Shown: positions 30,471 to 39,233 of the stretch, piece after piece
Numbering within the stretch: position 1 is the first letter of the stretch
How the letters are laid out: every line of letters starts with the position of its first letter
NCBI RefSeq assembly: GCF_000826085.1
Contig: NZ_CCYM01000002.1
Coordinates: forward strand, 1 to 64,000
Reading direction: 5' to 3'
Length of the DNA stretch: 64,000 nucleotides
DNA from: Nigerium massiliense
GTDB taxonomy: Bacteria; Actinomycetota; Actinomycetes; Propionibacteriales; Propionibacteriaceae
Made by a program: the position numbers and the translations under genes
The notes under the pieces: generated by a model
Databases searched by the model: none
What the model was told of the DNA's origin: nothing
What the model saw: only the letters and a program-made list of their open reading frames with translations

Positions 30471-31420
30471 GCATCGATACCGAACTTCCGACCGCCGCGG
30501 GCGTGACCCAGCCCGAGGCGCCGACCCACCAGCTGAGCCACCTGCAGGACCTCGAGAGCGAGGCCATCCACATCTTCCGCGAGGTCGTGAGCGAGCTCGA
30601 GCGCCCCGTGCTGCTGTTCTCGGGCGGCAAGGACTCCGTCGTGATGCTGCACCTGGCGGTGAAGGCGTTCTGGCCGGCGCCCGTGCCGTTCCCGGTGCTG
30701 CACGTCGACACCGGGCACAACTTCCCCGAGGTCCTCGAGTTCCGCGACCGCACGGTCGAGCGGCTCGGGCTTCGCCTCGAGGTGGCCCGCGTCCAGGACT
30801 ACCTCGACGACGGACGCCTGCTGGAGCGCGCCGACGGAACCCGCAACCCGCTGCAGACGCAGCCGCTGCTGGACGCGATCGCCGAGCACCGCTTCGACGC
30901 CGTCTTCGGGGGTGGCCGCCGGGACGAGGAGAAGGCCCGCGCCAAGGAGCGCGTCGTCAGCCTGCGCGATGAGTTCGGGCAGTGGGATCCCCGCAACCAG
31001 CGCCCCGAGCTGTGGAACCTCTACAACCCGCGGCACCGGCCCGGCGAGCACGTCCGGGTGTTCCCCCTGAGTAACTGGACCGAGCTCGACGTCTGGCGCT
31101 ACATCGAGGCCGAGAAGATCGACCTGCCCGACCTCTACTACGCCCACGACCGTGAGGTGTTCCTCCGCGACGGCATGTGGCTCGCCGTCGGCGAGGTGAG
31201 CCAGCCGCGCGGCAGCGAGCAGGTCGAGACCAAGCGCGTCCGCTACCGCACGGTGGGCGACATGTCCTGCACCGGCGCCGTCGAGTCGGACGCGGCCACC
31301 GTCGCCGACGTCATCGCCGAGGTCGCCGTCACCCGCATCACCGAGCGTGGCGCCACGAGGGCGGACGACCGCCTGACCGAGGCCGCCATGGAAGACCGCA
31401 AGAAAGAGGGCTACTTCTGA
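30467..31420 (+). CDS. cysD: sulfate adenylyltransferase subunit 2
   Basis: A 317-residue CysD. The PP-loop ATP pyrophosphatase motif LLFSGGKDSVVML lies near residue 55, and FDAVFGGGRRDEEKARAKER and WTELDVWRYIEAE are standard. With CysN it forms the GTP-driven sulfurylase that makes APS from sulfate and ATP. The start is the ATG at 30467 (MSIDTEL), overlapping the cysH stop; an upstream in-frame Met would sit inside cysH. No APS kinase gene is present nearby, matching APS reductase downstream. Confidence 0.96.
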   Translation: MSIDTELPTAAGVTQPEAPTHQLSHLQDLESEAIHIFREVVSELERPVLLFSGGKDSVVMLHLAVKAFWPAPVPFPVLHVDTGHNFPEVLEFRDRTVERLGLRLEVARVQDYLDDGRLLERADGTRNPLQTQPLLDAIAEHRFDAVFGGGRRDEEKARAKERVVSLRDEFGQWDPRNQRPELWNLYNPRHRPGEHVRVFPLSNWTELDVWRYIEAEKIDLPDLYYAHDREVFLRDGMWLAVGEVSQPRGSEQVETKRVRYRTVGDMSCTGAVESDAATVADVIAEVAVTRITERGATRADDRLTEAAMEDRKKEGYF

Positions 31421-32736
31421 TGAGCACGCTGCTACGCCTCGCCACGGCGGGGTCCGTCGACGACGGCAAGTCCACGCTGGTGGGCCGCCTGTTGTACGAC
31501 TCGAAGTCGGTGCTGGCCGACCAGCTCGAGTCCGTGGAGCGCGTCTCCCGCGACAAGGGCCTCGGCCACGTCGACCTGGCGCTGCTCACCGACGGGCTGC
31601 GCGCCGAGCGGGAGCAGGGCATCACCATCGACGTCGCGTACCGCTACTTCGCCACGCCGCAGCGGACGTTCATCCTCGCCGACTGCCCCGGGCACGTGCA
31701 GTACACCCGCAACACGGTGACCGGCTCGTCCACCGCGGACGTCCTGGTGCTGCTCGTCGACGTCCGCAAGGGCATGCTCGAGCAGACGCGCCGGCACCTC
31801 TCGGTGGGCCAGCTGCTGCGCGTCCCGACCGTCATCGTCGCGGTGAACAAGATCGACCTCGTCGACTACGACGAGGCCCGCTACCGCGAGGTCGCGGCCG
31901 AGATCGACCACGTCGCCGCCGAGTTGGGCGTGCCCAACCTGGTGACGCTGCCGGTCTCGGCCCTGAACGGGGACAACATCGTCGACCGCTCCGAGAAGAC
32001 CCCCTGGTACGGCGGCCCGTCGCTGCTGGAGCTTCTCGAGGCCGTGCCCCCGGAGACCGAGGTGGACGACCAGCCGTTCCGGTTCCCGGTGCAGCTCACG
32101 ATCCGCCCGCAGGAGGCCGCCGTCGACCCGCAGTACCGCGAGTACCGCGGGTACGCCGGCCAGATCGCCTCGGGCGTCGTGCGTCCCGGCGACGAGGTCG
32201 TCGTGCTGCCGTCCGGACGGCGCACCCGCGTCGCCGGCATCGACACCGCCGACGGCCCTCTGGACGAGGCGTTCGCGCCCCAGTCGGTGACGCTGCGCCT
32301 CGACGACGACATCGACATCAGCCGCGGCGAGCTCATCGCGTCCGTCGCGGGCGCGCCCACCCCGACCCAGGACCTCGACGGGATGGTCGCCTGGCTCTCC
32401 GAGCGCCCGTTGCGCGTCGGGCAGAAGGTGCTGGTCAAGCACACGACCCGCACCGTCCAGGGGATCGTCCGCGACATCTACGGCAAGCTCGACCTCGACA
32501 CGCTGGCTCCGGCGGCGTCCGAGACCCTGGAGCTCAACGACCTGGGACGCGTCCGGCTGCGGCTGGCCGCCCCCGTCATGGCCGAGGACTACACGACGTC
32601 GCGCCGCACAGGCTCTTTCCTGCTGATCGATCCCCAGACCGGCGGCAACCTCGCCGCGGGCATGGTGCGCGGCGAGCAGGCCTTCGCCGACGGCGCCGCA
32701 GTCGAGGCAGACTCCGTCCTGAACTGGTCGATCTGA
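31420..32736 (+). CDS. cysN: sulfate adenylyltransferase subunit 1 (GTPase)
   Basis: A 438-residue EF-Tu-like GTPase: P-loop GSVDDGKSTLVGRLL, switch region EREQGITIDVAYRYF, DCPGHVQYTRN and VNKIDLVDY, followed by beta-barrel domains. It is the regulatory half of ATP sulfurylase. It has no fused APS kinase (CysC) domain, in line with direct APS reduction. The ATG overlaps the cysD stop by one base (TGATG). Confidence 0.96.
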   Translation: MSTLLRLATAGSVDDGKSTLVGRLLYDSKSVLADQLESVERVSRDKGLGHVDLALLTDGLRAEREQGITIDVAYRYFATPQRTFILADCPGHVQYTRNTVTGSSTADVLVLLVDVRKGMLEQTRRHLSVGQLLRVPTVIVAVNKIDLVDYDEARYREVAAEIDHVAAELGVPNLVTLPVSALNGDNIVDRSEKTPWYGGPSLLELLEAVPPETEVDDQPFRFPVQLTIRPQEAAVDPQYREYRGYAGQIASGVVRPGDEVVVLPSGRRTRVAGIDTADGPLDEAFAPQSVTLRLDDDIDISRGELIASVAGAPTPTQDLDGMVAWLSERPLRVGQKVLVKHTTRTVQGIVRDIYGKLDLDTLAPAASETLELNDLGRVRLRLAAPVMAEDYTTSRRTGSFLLIDPQTGGNLAAGMVRGEQAFADGAAVEADSVLNWSI

Positions 32737-33650
32737 TGCGCCGGCTGCTGTTGCTGGGCGTCGTCGGCCTGCTGGCCCAGCTCGTGGACGGCGCGCTCGG
32801 CATGGGCTACGGCGTCACGTCGTCGTCCCTGCTGCTGATGGTCGGCCTCAGCCCGGCGCTGGCCAGCGCCTCGGTGCACCTGGCCGAGGTGGGCACCAAC
32901 ATCGCCTCGGGCGCGTCCCACTGGCGGCTCGGGAACGTCGACTGGAAGCTCGTCGGACGCCTCGGCGTCCCGGGCGCGATCGGCGCGTTCGCCGGTGCCA
33001 CGTTCCTCTCGAAGCTGTCCACCGAGGCTGCCACGCCCGTCATGGCCGTGCTGCTCGGCGGACTGGGCGTCTACATCCTGTTCCGGTTCGCCTTCCGCGC
33101 CCCGGCCCAGGCGCACAACCGGCGTTCCCCGCACGGCAGCCGCTTCCTGGTTCCGCTCGGGCTCGTTGGAGGCTTCGTGGACGCCACCGGTGGCGGTGGC
33201 TGGGGACCGGTCGCGACGACGACGCTGCTCAGCGCCGGCAAGACCGCGCCCCGGACGGTCGTCGGCTCGGTCGACACGTCGGAGTTCATGGTCTCGACGG
33301 CCGCGAGCGTCGGCTTCCTCGTCGCGCTCGGCACCGCCGGCATCGACCTGGGCATCGTGCTCGCGCTGCTCCTCGGCGGCATCATCGCCGCCCCGATCGC
33401 GGCGTGGCTCGTCAGCCGGCTCCCCGCCCAGGTGCTGGGCGTCGGCGTCGGCGGCCTGATCGTGCTCACGAACCTGCGCACGGTGTTGGCGAGCGCCGGC
33501 GTGACCGGCGCGGCGTCCGTGGTGGCCTACGCCCTCACCATCGCCGTCTGGGCCGCCCTGGTCGCCTGGACCGTCGTGCAGCACCGCCGCCAGCGGGCGA
33601 CCGAGCATGCCGCGGCCGACGACGTGCCCGCGGAGGTGGAGCGCGTATGA
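32736..33650 (+). CDS. TauE/SafE family sulfur anion transporter
   Basis: A 304-residue membrane protein with about eight spans. The N-terminal LLAQLVDGALGMGYGVTSSSLLL and the internal GLVGGFVDATGGGGWGPVATTTLL repeat are the duplicated TauE/SafE half-motifs. Such proteins move sulfite, sulfonates or other sulfur anions, mostly outward. Inside an assimilatory operon it could export excess sulfite or import sulfate; no dedicated sulfate ABC transporter is visible in this window. ATG overlaps the cysN stop (TGATG). Confidence 0.88.
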   Translation: MRRLLLLGVVGLLAQLVDGALGMGYGVTSSSLLLMVGLSPALASASVHLAEVGTNIASGASHWRLGNVDWKLVGRLGVPGAIGAFAGATFLSKLSTEAATPVMAVLLGGLGVYILFRFAFRAPAQAHNRRSPHGSRFLVPLGLVGGFVDATGGGGWGPVATTTLLSAGKTAPRTVVGSVDTSEFMVSTAASVGFLVALGTAGIDLGIVLALLLGGIIAAPIAAWLVSRLPAQVLGVGVGGLIVLTNLRTVLASAGVTGAASVVAYALTIAVWAALVAWTVVQHRRQRATEHAAADDVPAEVERV

Positions 33651-34324
33651 CCCGCCCGTCCCTCGTCATCGCCCTGCACGGGACCCGGCACGCCGCCGGG
33701 CTGACCGTCGCCGGCGAGCTGCGCGACGAGGTCGCCCGGCAACTACCCGGCGTGGACATCCACCTGGGCTGGGTCGACATCCACGACGAGTTGCTCGATA
33801 CCACCCTCGCCGGCCTCGGCCCGGCGGTCGTGGTGCCGGCGTTCCTGACCGCCGGTTACCACGTCGAGCACGACGTGCCGGAGGCCATCGCCACGGTCGG
33901 CGGGCGGGCCGTGGCGTCCGAGCACATCGGCCTGGGTGTCCTGGGCGCCGTGCGCGATCGGCTGCTCGAGGCCGGGCCGCTGGGCGACGCCGTCGTGCTG
34001 GCTGCCGCCGGGTCCAAGCGGGTCGGGGCGCTGGGCGAGGTGCAGGACGCCGCGCGCGTCCTGGCCGCCTGGATCGACCGCCCCGTCCGCGTCGGCTACC
34101 TCTACGCCGCTCACCCGAGCGTCGAGGAGACGGTGGCCGGCCTGCGCGCCGAGGGGTTCGCCGACCTCACGGTGGGGACCTACGCCCTCGCCCCCGGGCT
34201 CTACGCCGACCGCCTCGCGGCCCTGGACGTCCGTGCGGTCGCCAGGCCGGTGGGCCTTCACCCCGAGTTCGTGACCGCCATCGCTCAGCGGTACCGTTCG
34301 AAGGTTCCCGCCCTCGCCATGTGA
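33647..34324 (+). CDS. sirohydrochlorin ferrochelatase-like protein (CbiX family)
   Basis: A 225-residue CbiX-type chelatase with two similar halves. His in LVIALHGTRH near residue 11 and the YHVEHDVPEA segment near residue 70 are metal-binding positions. In this operon it most likely inserts iron into sirohydrochlorin to make siroheme for the sulfite reductase; cobalt insertion for B12 is an alternative. The ATG overlaps the transporter stop by four bases. Last gene of the sulfate operon. Confidence 0.88.
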   Translation: MTRPSLVIALHGTRHAAGLTVAGELRDEVARQLPGVDIHLGWVDIHDELLDTTLAGLGPAVVVPAFLTAGYHVEHDVPEAIATVGGRAVASEHIGLGVLGAVRDRLLEAGPLGDAVVLAAAGSKRVGALGEVQDAARVLAAWIDRPVRVGYLYAAHPSVEETVAGLRAEGFADLTVGTYALAPGLYADRLAALDVRAVARPVGLHPEFVTAIAQRYRSKVPALAM

Positions 34325-34355
34325 GGACGCGTGTATTTTCGTAACTGAACCCTTG

Positions 34356-34361
34356 TAGATA
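34356..34361 (+). promoter_or_regulatory. candidate -10 box of korAB
   Basis: TAGATA, 30 bases before the korA GTG, in an A/T-rich gap after the sulfate operon. No strong -35. An overlapping TATCCT is an alternative. Confidence 0.35.
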
Positions 34362-34390
34362 TCCTGAGCGAACCCGTTGAAAGAGATCCC

Positions 34391-36247
34391 GTGACGTCCA
34401 CTCTCCACTCGCTCGACCGCGTCGTGATCCGCTTCGCCGGCGACTCCGGCGACGGCATGCAGCTCACCGGCGACCGCTTCACCGCGGACAGCGCCGCGTT
34501 GGGCAACGACTTCGCCACCTTGCCCAACTTCCCCGCGGAGATCCGCGCCCCGCAGGGAACGATCGCCGGGGTGTCGAGCTTCCAGCTGCACTTCGCGGAC
34601 ACCGACATCCGCACCCCCGGCGACGCGCCGGACGTGCTCGTCGTGATGAACCCGGCCGCCCTGAAGGCGAACCTGCCCGACCTCGCGCGCGGCGGCACGA
34701 TCATCGCCGACGCCACCGACTTCACCAAGCGCAACCTGACGAAGGTGGGCTACGAGTCGAACCCGCTCGAGGACGGCACCCTGGAGGCCTACCAGGTGCA
34801 CGCGCTCGACCTCACTGGCCAGACCGTGGCCGCCGTCAAGGACTTCGGGCTCGGCCGCAAGGAGGCGTCCCGCGCGAAGAACATGTACGCGCTAGGCCTG
34901 CTCAGCTGGCTGTACTCCCGTCCGCTCGACAGGACGATCGAGTTCCTCGACGCGAAGTTCGACCATCTGCCTCAGATCCGCGACGCCAACAAGGCGGCGC
35001 TGAAGGCCGGCTACGACTACGGCGAGACCACCGAAGGCTTCGCCGTCCGTTTCGAGGTCAAGGCCGCACCGCTCGAGACCGGCCTCTACCGGCAGATCAC
35101 CGGCAACAAGGCGCTCGCGATGGGCCTGATGACGGGCGCGGCGAAGGCTGGCCTGAAGCTCTTCCTCGGCGCGTACCCGATCACGCCGGCGTCCGACATC
35201 CTGCACGAACTGTCGAAGGTCAAGAACCACGGCGTCATGACGTTCCAGGCCGAGGACGAGATCGCCGCCATCGGCGCGGCGCTCGGCGCGTCCTACGGCG
35301 GCAACCTGGGCGTGACGTCGACGTCCGGTCCGGGCATGGCGCTCAAGAGCGAGTTCATCAGCCTCGCGACCATGCTGGAGTTGCCCCTGGTGATCTGCGA
35401 CGTGCAGCGCGCGGGCCCCTCCACCGGCATGCCGACGAAGACCGAGCAGGCCGACCTGCAGCAGGCCCTCTACGGACGCCACGGCGAGGCCCCGGTGCCG
35501 GTGCTGGCCGCCCAGTCTCCGGGTGACTGCTTCACCACCGCGTTCGAGGCGTGCCGCATCGCGCTGAAGTACCGCACACCCGTCATCGTCCTCACCGACG
35601 GCTATCTCGCCAACGGCGCGGAGCCGTGGCTGGTGCCCGACCTGGAGGCGCTGCCGGCCATCGATCCCGGGTTCGCGACCGAGGCCAACGGGCCGGACGA
35701 CACGTTCCTGCCCTACCTGCGCGACGCCAACCTGGCCCGCGCGCTGGCCGTCCCCGGCACCCCCGGGCTGGAGCACCGCATCGGCGGCATCGAGAAGGCC
35801 GACGGCACCGGCAACATCAGCTACGCACCCGCCAACCACGAGCTGATGGTGAACCTCCGCCAGCAGAAGGTCGCCGGTATCGTCCGCGATATCCCCGACG
35901 TCGTCGTCGACGACCCGAGCGGACGAGCCGACACGCTCGTCGTCGGGTGGGGCTCCACCTGGGGCCCCATCGCGGAGACCGCCCGCCGCGTCCGGCTCAG
36001 CGGCCGTGACGTCGCCGTTGCGCACGTGCGGCACCTGAACCCGCTGCCGGGCAACCTCGGCGACGTGCTGCGCGCCTACCGCCGCGTCGTCGTCCCCGAG
36101 ATGAACCTCGGCCAGTTCACGTCGCTGCTGCGCTCGACCTACCTGGTGGACGCCCGCGTGTACTCCCGGGTGCGCGGCCTGCCCATCTCCCCGGCGGAGT
36201 TCGAGCCCGACCTCATCGACATCGTCGACGGAAAGGACGTCCGATGA
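34391..36247 (+). CDS. korA: 2-oxoglutarate:ferredoxin oxidoreductase, alpha/gamma fusion subunit
   Basis: A 618-residue subunit in which the gamma domain (about residues 10-200, beginning VVIRFAGDSGDGMQLTGDRF) is fused in front of the alpha domain (GAYPITPASDILHEL and EDEIAAIGAALGAS). With KorB it oxidises 2-oxoacids to acyl-CoA and reduces ferredoxin, replacing or supplementing the 2-oxoglutarate dehydrogenase step of the TCA cycle. The two-gene form matches actinobacterial KorAB. GTG start; korB overlaps its end by four bases. Confidence 0.94.
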   Translation: MTSTLHSLDRVVIRFAGDSGDGMQLTGDRFTADSAALGNDFATLPNFPAEIRAPQGTIAGVSSFQLHFADTDIRTPGDAPDVLVVMNPAALKANLPDLARGGTIIADATDFTKRNLTKVGYESNPLEDGTLEAYQVHALDLTGQTVAAVKDFGLGRKEASRAKNMYALGLLSWLYSRPLDRTIEFLDAKFDHLPQIRDANKAALKAGYDYGETTEGFAVRFEVKAAPLETGLYRQITGNKALAMGLMTGAAKAGLKLFLGAYPITPASDILHELSKVKNHGVMTFQAEDEIAAIGAALGASYGGNLGVTSTSGPGMALKSEFISLATMLELPLVICDVQRAGPSTGMPTKTEQADLQQALYGRHGEAPVPVLAAQSPGDCFTTAFEACRIALKYRTPVIVLTDGYLANGAEPWLVPDLEALPAIDPGFATEANGPDDTFLPYLRDANLARALAVPGTPGLEHRIGGIEKADGTGNISYAPANHELMVNLRQQKVAGIVRDIPDVVVDDPSGRADTLVVGWGSTWGPIAETARRVRLSGRDVAVAHVRHLNPLPGNLGDVLRAYRRVVVPEMNLGQFTSLLRSTYLVDARVYSRVRGLPISPAEFEPDLIDIVDGKDVR

Positions 36248-37329
36248 CCACGACCACCGAGCACCAGGCCGCCATCGAGGACGCGGCCGCCGCCCCCCAG
36301 GGGCTGACCCGCGTCCCGCTGAGCCTCACCCCGCTCAACCGCAAGGAGTTCATCTCCGACCAGGAGGTGCGCTGGTGCCCCGGCTGCGGTGACTACGCCG
36401 TGCTCGCCGCGTTCCAGTCGCTGATGCCGCAGCTGGGCCTCAAGCGTGAGAACACCGTCATCGTGTCCGGGATCGGCTGCAGCTCGCGCTTCCCGTACTA
36501 CCTCGACACGTACGGCATGCACTCGATCCACGGGCGCGCTCCGTCCATCGCGACCGGGCTCGCCATGACGCGGCCCGACCTGGCGGTCTGGGTCGTCACC
36601 GGCGACGGCGACGCGCTGTCGATCGGCGGCAACCACCTGATCCACGCGCTGCGGCGCAACGTGAACATCACGATCATGCTGTTCAACAACCGCATCTACG
36701 GGCTGACGAAGGGTCAGTACTCGCCGACGTCCGAGGAGGGCAAGGTCACCAAGTCGAGCCCCAACGGCTCGATCGACCACCCGTTCAACCCCGTCGCGCT
36801 GGCGCTCGGCGCGGAGGCCACGTTCGTCGCGCGCACGGTCGACTCCGACCGCAAGCACCTGACCGAGGTGCTGACCGCCGCGGTGAACCATCGCGGCGCC
36901 TCCCTGGTGGAGATCTACCAGAACTGCCCGATCTTCAACGACGGCGCGTTCGACGGCCTCAAGGAGCAGAACTCCCCCGCCCTCATCCCGCTGCGCGACG
37001 GCGAGCCGATCATCTTCGGCGCCCAGCAGCATCTCGGCGTGGCCCGAGACCACCGCACCGGCAGCCTGGAGGTCGTCACCGTCGCGGACGTCGGCGAGGA
37101 GAACCTCATCGTCCACGACGCGCGCAGCGAGGACGCTGCCCAGGCCCTGGCGATCGCACAGCTGACCGACAGCCAGGCGCTGTCGTCGGCCCCGATCGGC
37201 ATCTTCCGCGACGTCGACCGGCCGGTCTACGACGACGAGGCGCGCGCCCAGGTGACGGTTCCGGATGCTAACAATCGAATAAGTGAATTACAGCGTCTCG
37301 TTACGGGTCACGACACATGGACTGTGTGA
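36244..37329 (+). CDS. korB: 2-oxoglutarate:ferredoxin oxidoreductase, beta subunit
   Basis: A 361-residue thiamine-diphosphate subunit. The motif GDGDALSIGGNHLIHALRRN followed by NITIMLFNNRIYGLTKGQYSPTS binds ThDP-Mg. WCPGCGDY, GIGCSSRFPYY and NCPIFND supply the four cysteines for one [4Fe-4S] cluster. Translationally coupled to korA. No ferredoxin gene accompanies the pair; the dicluster protein at 27264 is the nearest candidate partner. Confidence 0.95.
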   Translation: MTTTTEHQAAIEDAAAAPQGLTRVPLSLTPLNRKEFISDQEVRWCPGCGDYAVLAAFQSLMPQLGLKRENTVIVSGIGCSSRFPYYLDTYGMHSIHGRAPSIATGLAMTRPDLAVWVVTGDGDALSIGGNHLIHALRRNVNITIMLFNNRIYGLTKGQYSPTSEEGKVTKSSPNGSIDHPFNPVALALGAEATFVARTVDSDRKHLTEVLTAAVNHRGASLVEIYQNCPIFNDGAFDGLKEQNSPALIPLRDGEPIIFGAQQHLGVARDHRTGSLEVVTVADVGEENLIVHDARSEDAAQALAIAQLTDSQALSSAPIGIFRDVDRPVYDDEARAQVTVPDANNRISELQRLVTGHDTWTV

Positions 37330-37340
37330 TCGAGCTGCCT

Positions 37341-37346
37341 TATCGT
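37341..37346 (+). promoter_or_regulatory. -10 box of YqeY-like gene (leaderless)
   Basis: TATCGT followed by six bases and a GTG codon at 37353. Confidence 0.5.
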
Positions 37347-37352
37347 TACACG

Positions 37353-37703
37353 GTGTCCTCGAATTCCTCCGAATCAGGTCTGCACGCGCGGTTGGCCTCG
37401 GCGCTGCGCGATGCGCGCCGTAGACGAGACCTGACGGCCGTCGCCGGTCTCGCCGGCGCGTCCACCGCTCTGGCCGAGGCCGAGAGCATCCAGCTCCCCG
37501 GAGAAGCACTCGCCATCCTGGCCGCGTCCTGCACCCCCACCAGGATCCCCGTCGGCGACCACCAGGTCCGGCGCATCCTGCTCGAGCAGTGCGACGGACG
37601 CGAGCGTGAGGCCGCCGCGTGCCTCGCCCAGGGCGAGACCGTCCGCGCCGAGCGCCTCCGCGGGGAGGCCGCGGCCATCAGCGGCGTCCTGTTCGACGCC
37701 TGA
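37353..37703 (+). CDS. GatB/YqeY-like protein
   Basis: A 116-residue protein resembling the YqeY family: N-terminal LHARLASALRDARRRRDLTAV and C-terminal helices (HQVRRILLEQCDGREREAAACLAQGETVRAERLRGEAAAI in pieces) that look like the tRNA-binding YqeY domain, though the match is weaker than usual. I prefer the GTG at 37353, preceded by TATCGT at leaderless distance. An upstream ATG at 37317 would add 12 residues and overlap korB. Function of stand-alone YqeY proteins is unsettled. Confidence 0.6.
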   Translation: MSSNSSESGLHARLASALRDARRRRDLTAVAGLAGASTALAEAESIQLPGEALAILAASCTPTRIPVGDHQVRRILLEQCDGREREAAACLAQGETVRAERLRGEAAAISGVLFDA

Positions 37704-37851
37704 CCAGCGCCTGTGGCGGCCTCGCGCCCGGCCGTCCGCACAGCACGTCTGCATAACTTCGACGCGTAACCGGCGCAGGAACTGCCGGGGACGGGCCGTC
37801 CGTTCTAGGCTAGGGTGACCCGACTCCCCCTTCCCCCTCGAAAGGAACGCG

Positions 37852-39147
37852 ATGGCCGACACGAAGAACGCCCCTGCCCCAGAAGATCCAGCCAAGCCGG
37901 ACTCGCCGGCGAAGCTCAAGGGCGGTGACTGGAAGTACGTGTTGCGCACCACGATGCGGGAGTTCGGCGATGACGGGTTGTCCGACCTCGCCGCCGGACT
38001 CACGTACTACACCGTCTTGTCGATCTTCCCGGGGTTGATCGCCCTGGTGTCGATCCTGAGCCTGTTCGGACAGAACGCCGACGCCGTCAACTCCCTGCTC
38101 GGCGAGGTCGGTCGCATCGTCCCCCAGGACACGATGGCGACCATCATGCCCGTGCTGCAGAACCTGCTCACGGCGCCCGCGCCGGGGCTCGGCCTGGTGT
38201 TGGGCATCCTGACCGCGCTGTGGTCGGCGTCCAACTACGTGAAGGCGTTCGGCCGCGCGCTGAACCGCATCTACGAGGTGCCCGAGGGACGGGGCCCGAT
38301 CAAGCTCAACCTGACGCAGTATCTGCTCACCGCCGCCATCCTCGTGCTCGTCGCCGTCGCGCTGGTGCTGATCACCGCTTCCGGGCCGATCCTCGACACC
38401 ATCGGGCAACTCTTCGGGCTCGGCTCGCTCTTCCTGACGGTGTTCTCGATCATCAAGTGGCCGATCCTGCTGATCGTGGCCATCCTCATCGTCGCGATGC
38501 TGTACTACTTCACCCCGAACGTGCGCCAGCCCAAGTTCCGCTGGATCAGCCCCGGCGCCGTCATCGGACTCGTGATGGCCGCGGTCGCGGGCGGCGCGTT
38601 CGCGCTGTACGCCGGCAACTTCGGTAGCTACGACGCCACGTACGGCGCCCTCGCCGGCGTCATCATCTTCCTGTTCCTGCTCAACATCATCAACCTCGCG
38701 CTGCTGTTCGGCGCCGAGTTCGATGCCGAGATGGAGCGAGCCCGTGAGCTCCGCGGCGGCATCAAGGCCGAGGAGGACATCCAGCTGCCCCAGCGCGACA
38801 CCGCAGCCTCCGACAAGAAGGAGAAGAAGGCCGAGAAGGACTACGCCGACGGCCGCCGCATGCGGCTCGAGGCCACACACGGCAACGACGTCGTGGGCGC
38901 GCACGAGGACACCGTCCAGACCCACCGCGCCGGAACCGACCAGTCGCCGAGCAAGGGCAGCCACAAGGTGTCCTCGGCCCAGCTGAAGGAGCTCGACAAG
39001 AAGGAGAAGGAGGCCGAGAAGCGCCGGCGCGAGGCCGCGAAGTCCTCCACGCACCCGCGCGACCACTTCGGCTACGACGTCGACGCGCCCGACCCGAAGG
39101 ACCTTCCGCCGCGGCGTCCGGTCGACCACTACCCCGACAAGGACTGA
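37852..39147 (+). CDS. YihY/BrkB family membrane protein
   Basis: A 431-residue protein with six membrane spans in the YihY (formerly ribonuclease BN) fold: DGLSDLAAGLTYYTVLSIFPGLIALVSI is the signature near residue 45 and WSASNYVKAFGRALNRIYEV is also conserved. The last 130 residues form a highly charged, Lys/Glu-rich cytoplasmic tail (KKEKKAEKDYADG and KELDKKEKEAEKRRREAAK) that probably forms a coiled coil. ATG with AAAGGA seven bases upstream; TAGGGT at 37811-37816 is a plausible -10. Family function is not established; transport or cell-surface roles have been proposed. Confidence 0.88.
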   Translation: MADTKNAPAPEDPAKPDSPAKLKGGDWKYVLRTTMREFGDDGLSDLAAGLTYYTVLSIFPGLIALVSILSLFGQNADAVNSLLGEVGRIVPQDTMATIMPVLQNLLTAPAPGLGLVLGILTALWSASNYVKAFGRALNRIYEVPEGRGPIKLNLTQYLLTAAILVLVAVALVLITASGPILDTIGQLFGLGSLFLTVFSIIKWPILLIVAILIVAMLYYFTPNVRQPKFRWISPGAVIGLVMAAVAGGAFALYAGNFGSYDATYGALAGVIIFLFLLNIINLALLFGAEFDAEMERARELRGGIKAEEDIQLPQRDTAASDKKEKKAEKDYADGRRMRLEATHGNDVVGAHEDTVQTHRAGTDQSPSKGSHKVSSAQLKELDKKEKEAEKRRREAAKSSTHPRDHFGYDVDAPDPKDLPPRRPVDHYPDKD

Positions 39148-39166
39148 CCGTCGGGGCACCACCGTC

Positions 39167-39221
39167 ATCGGGGTCCCCGGGTCCGGCGCGAGGAATCGTG
39201 TCCGGCCCCGGGGACCCCGAT
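39167..39221. terminator. long hairpin between YihY and M13 peptidase genes
   Basis: Arms 39167-39186 and 39202-39221 pair over 20 positions with one mismatch around a 15-base loop. It begins 20 bases after the yihY stop and ends one base before the -10 box of the peptidase gene, so it likely terminates yihY transcription and also overlaps the -35 region of the next promoter. Confidence 0.7.
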
Positions 39222-39227
39222 TAGTCT
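39222..39227 (+). promoter_or_regulatory. -10 box of M13 peptidase gene (leaderless)
   Basis: TAGTCT six bases before ATG 39234. Confidence 0.6.
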
Positions 39228-39233
39228 GGGGTG

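Noticed and set aside
37317..37352. ATG at 37317 as the start of the YqeY-like gene
   Set aside because: It overlaps korB by 13 bases without a ribosome binding site, while GTG 37353 has a well-placed -10 box and gives the expected N-terminus.
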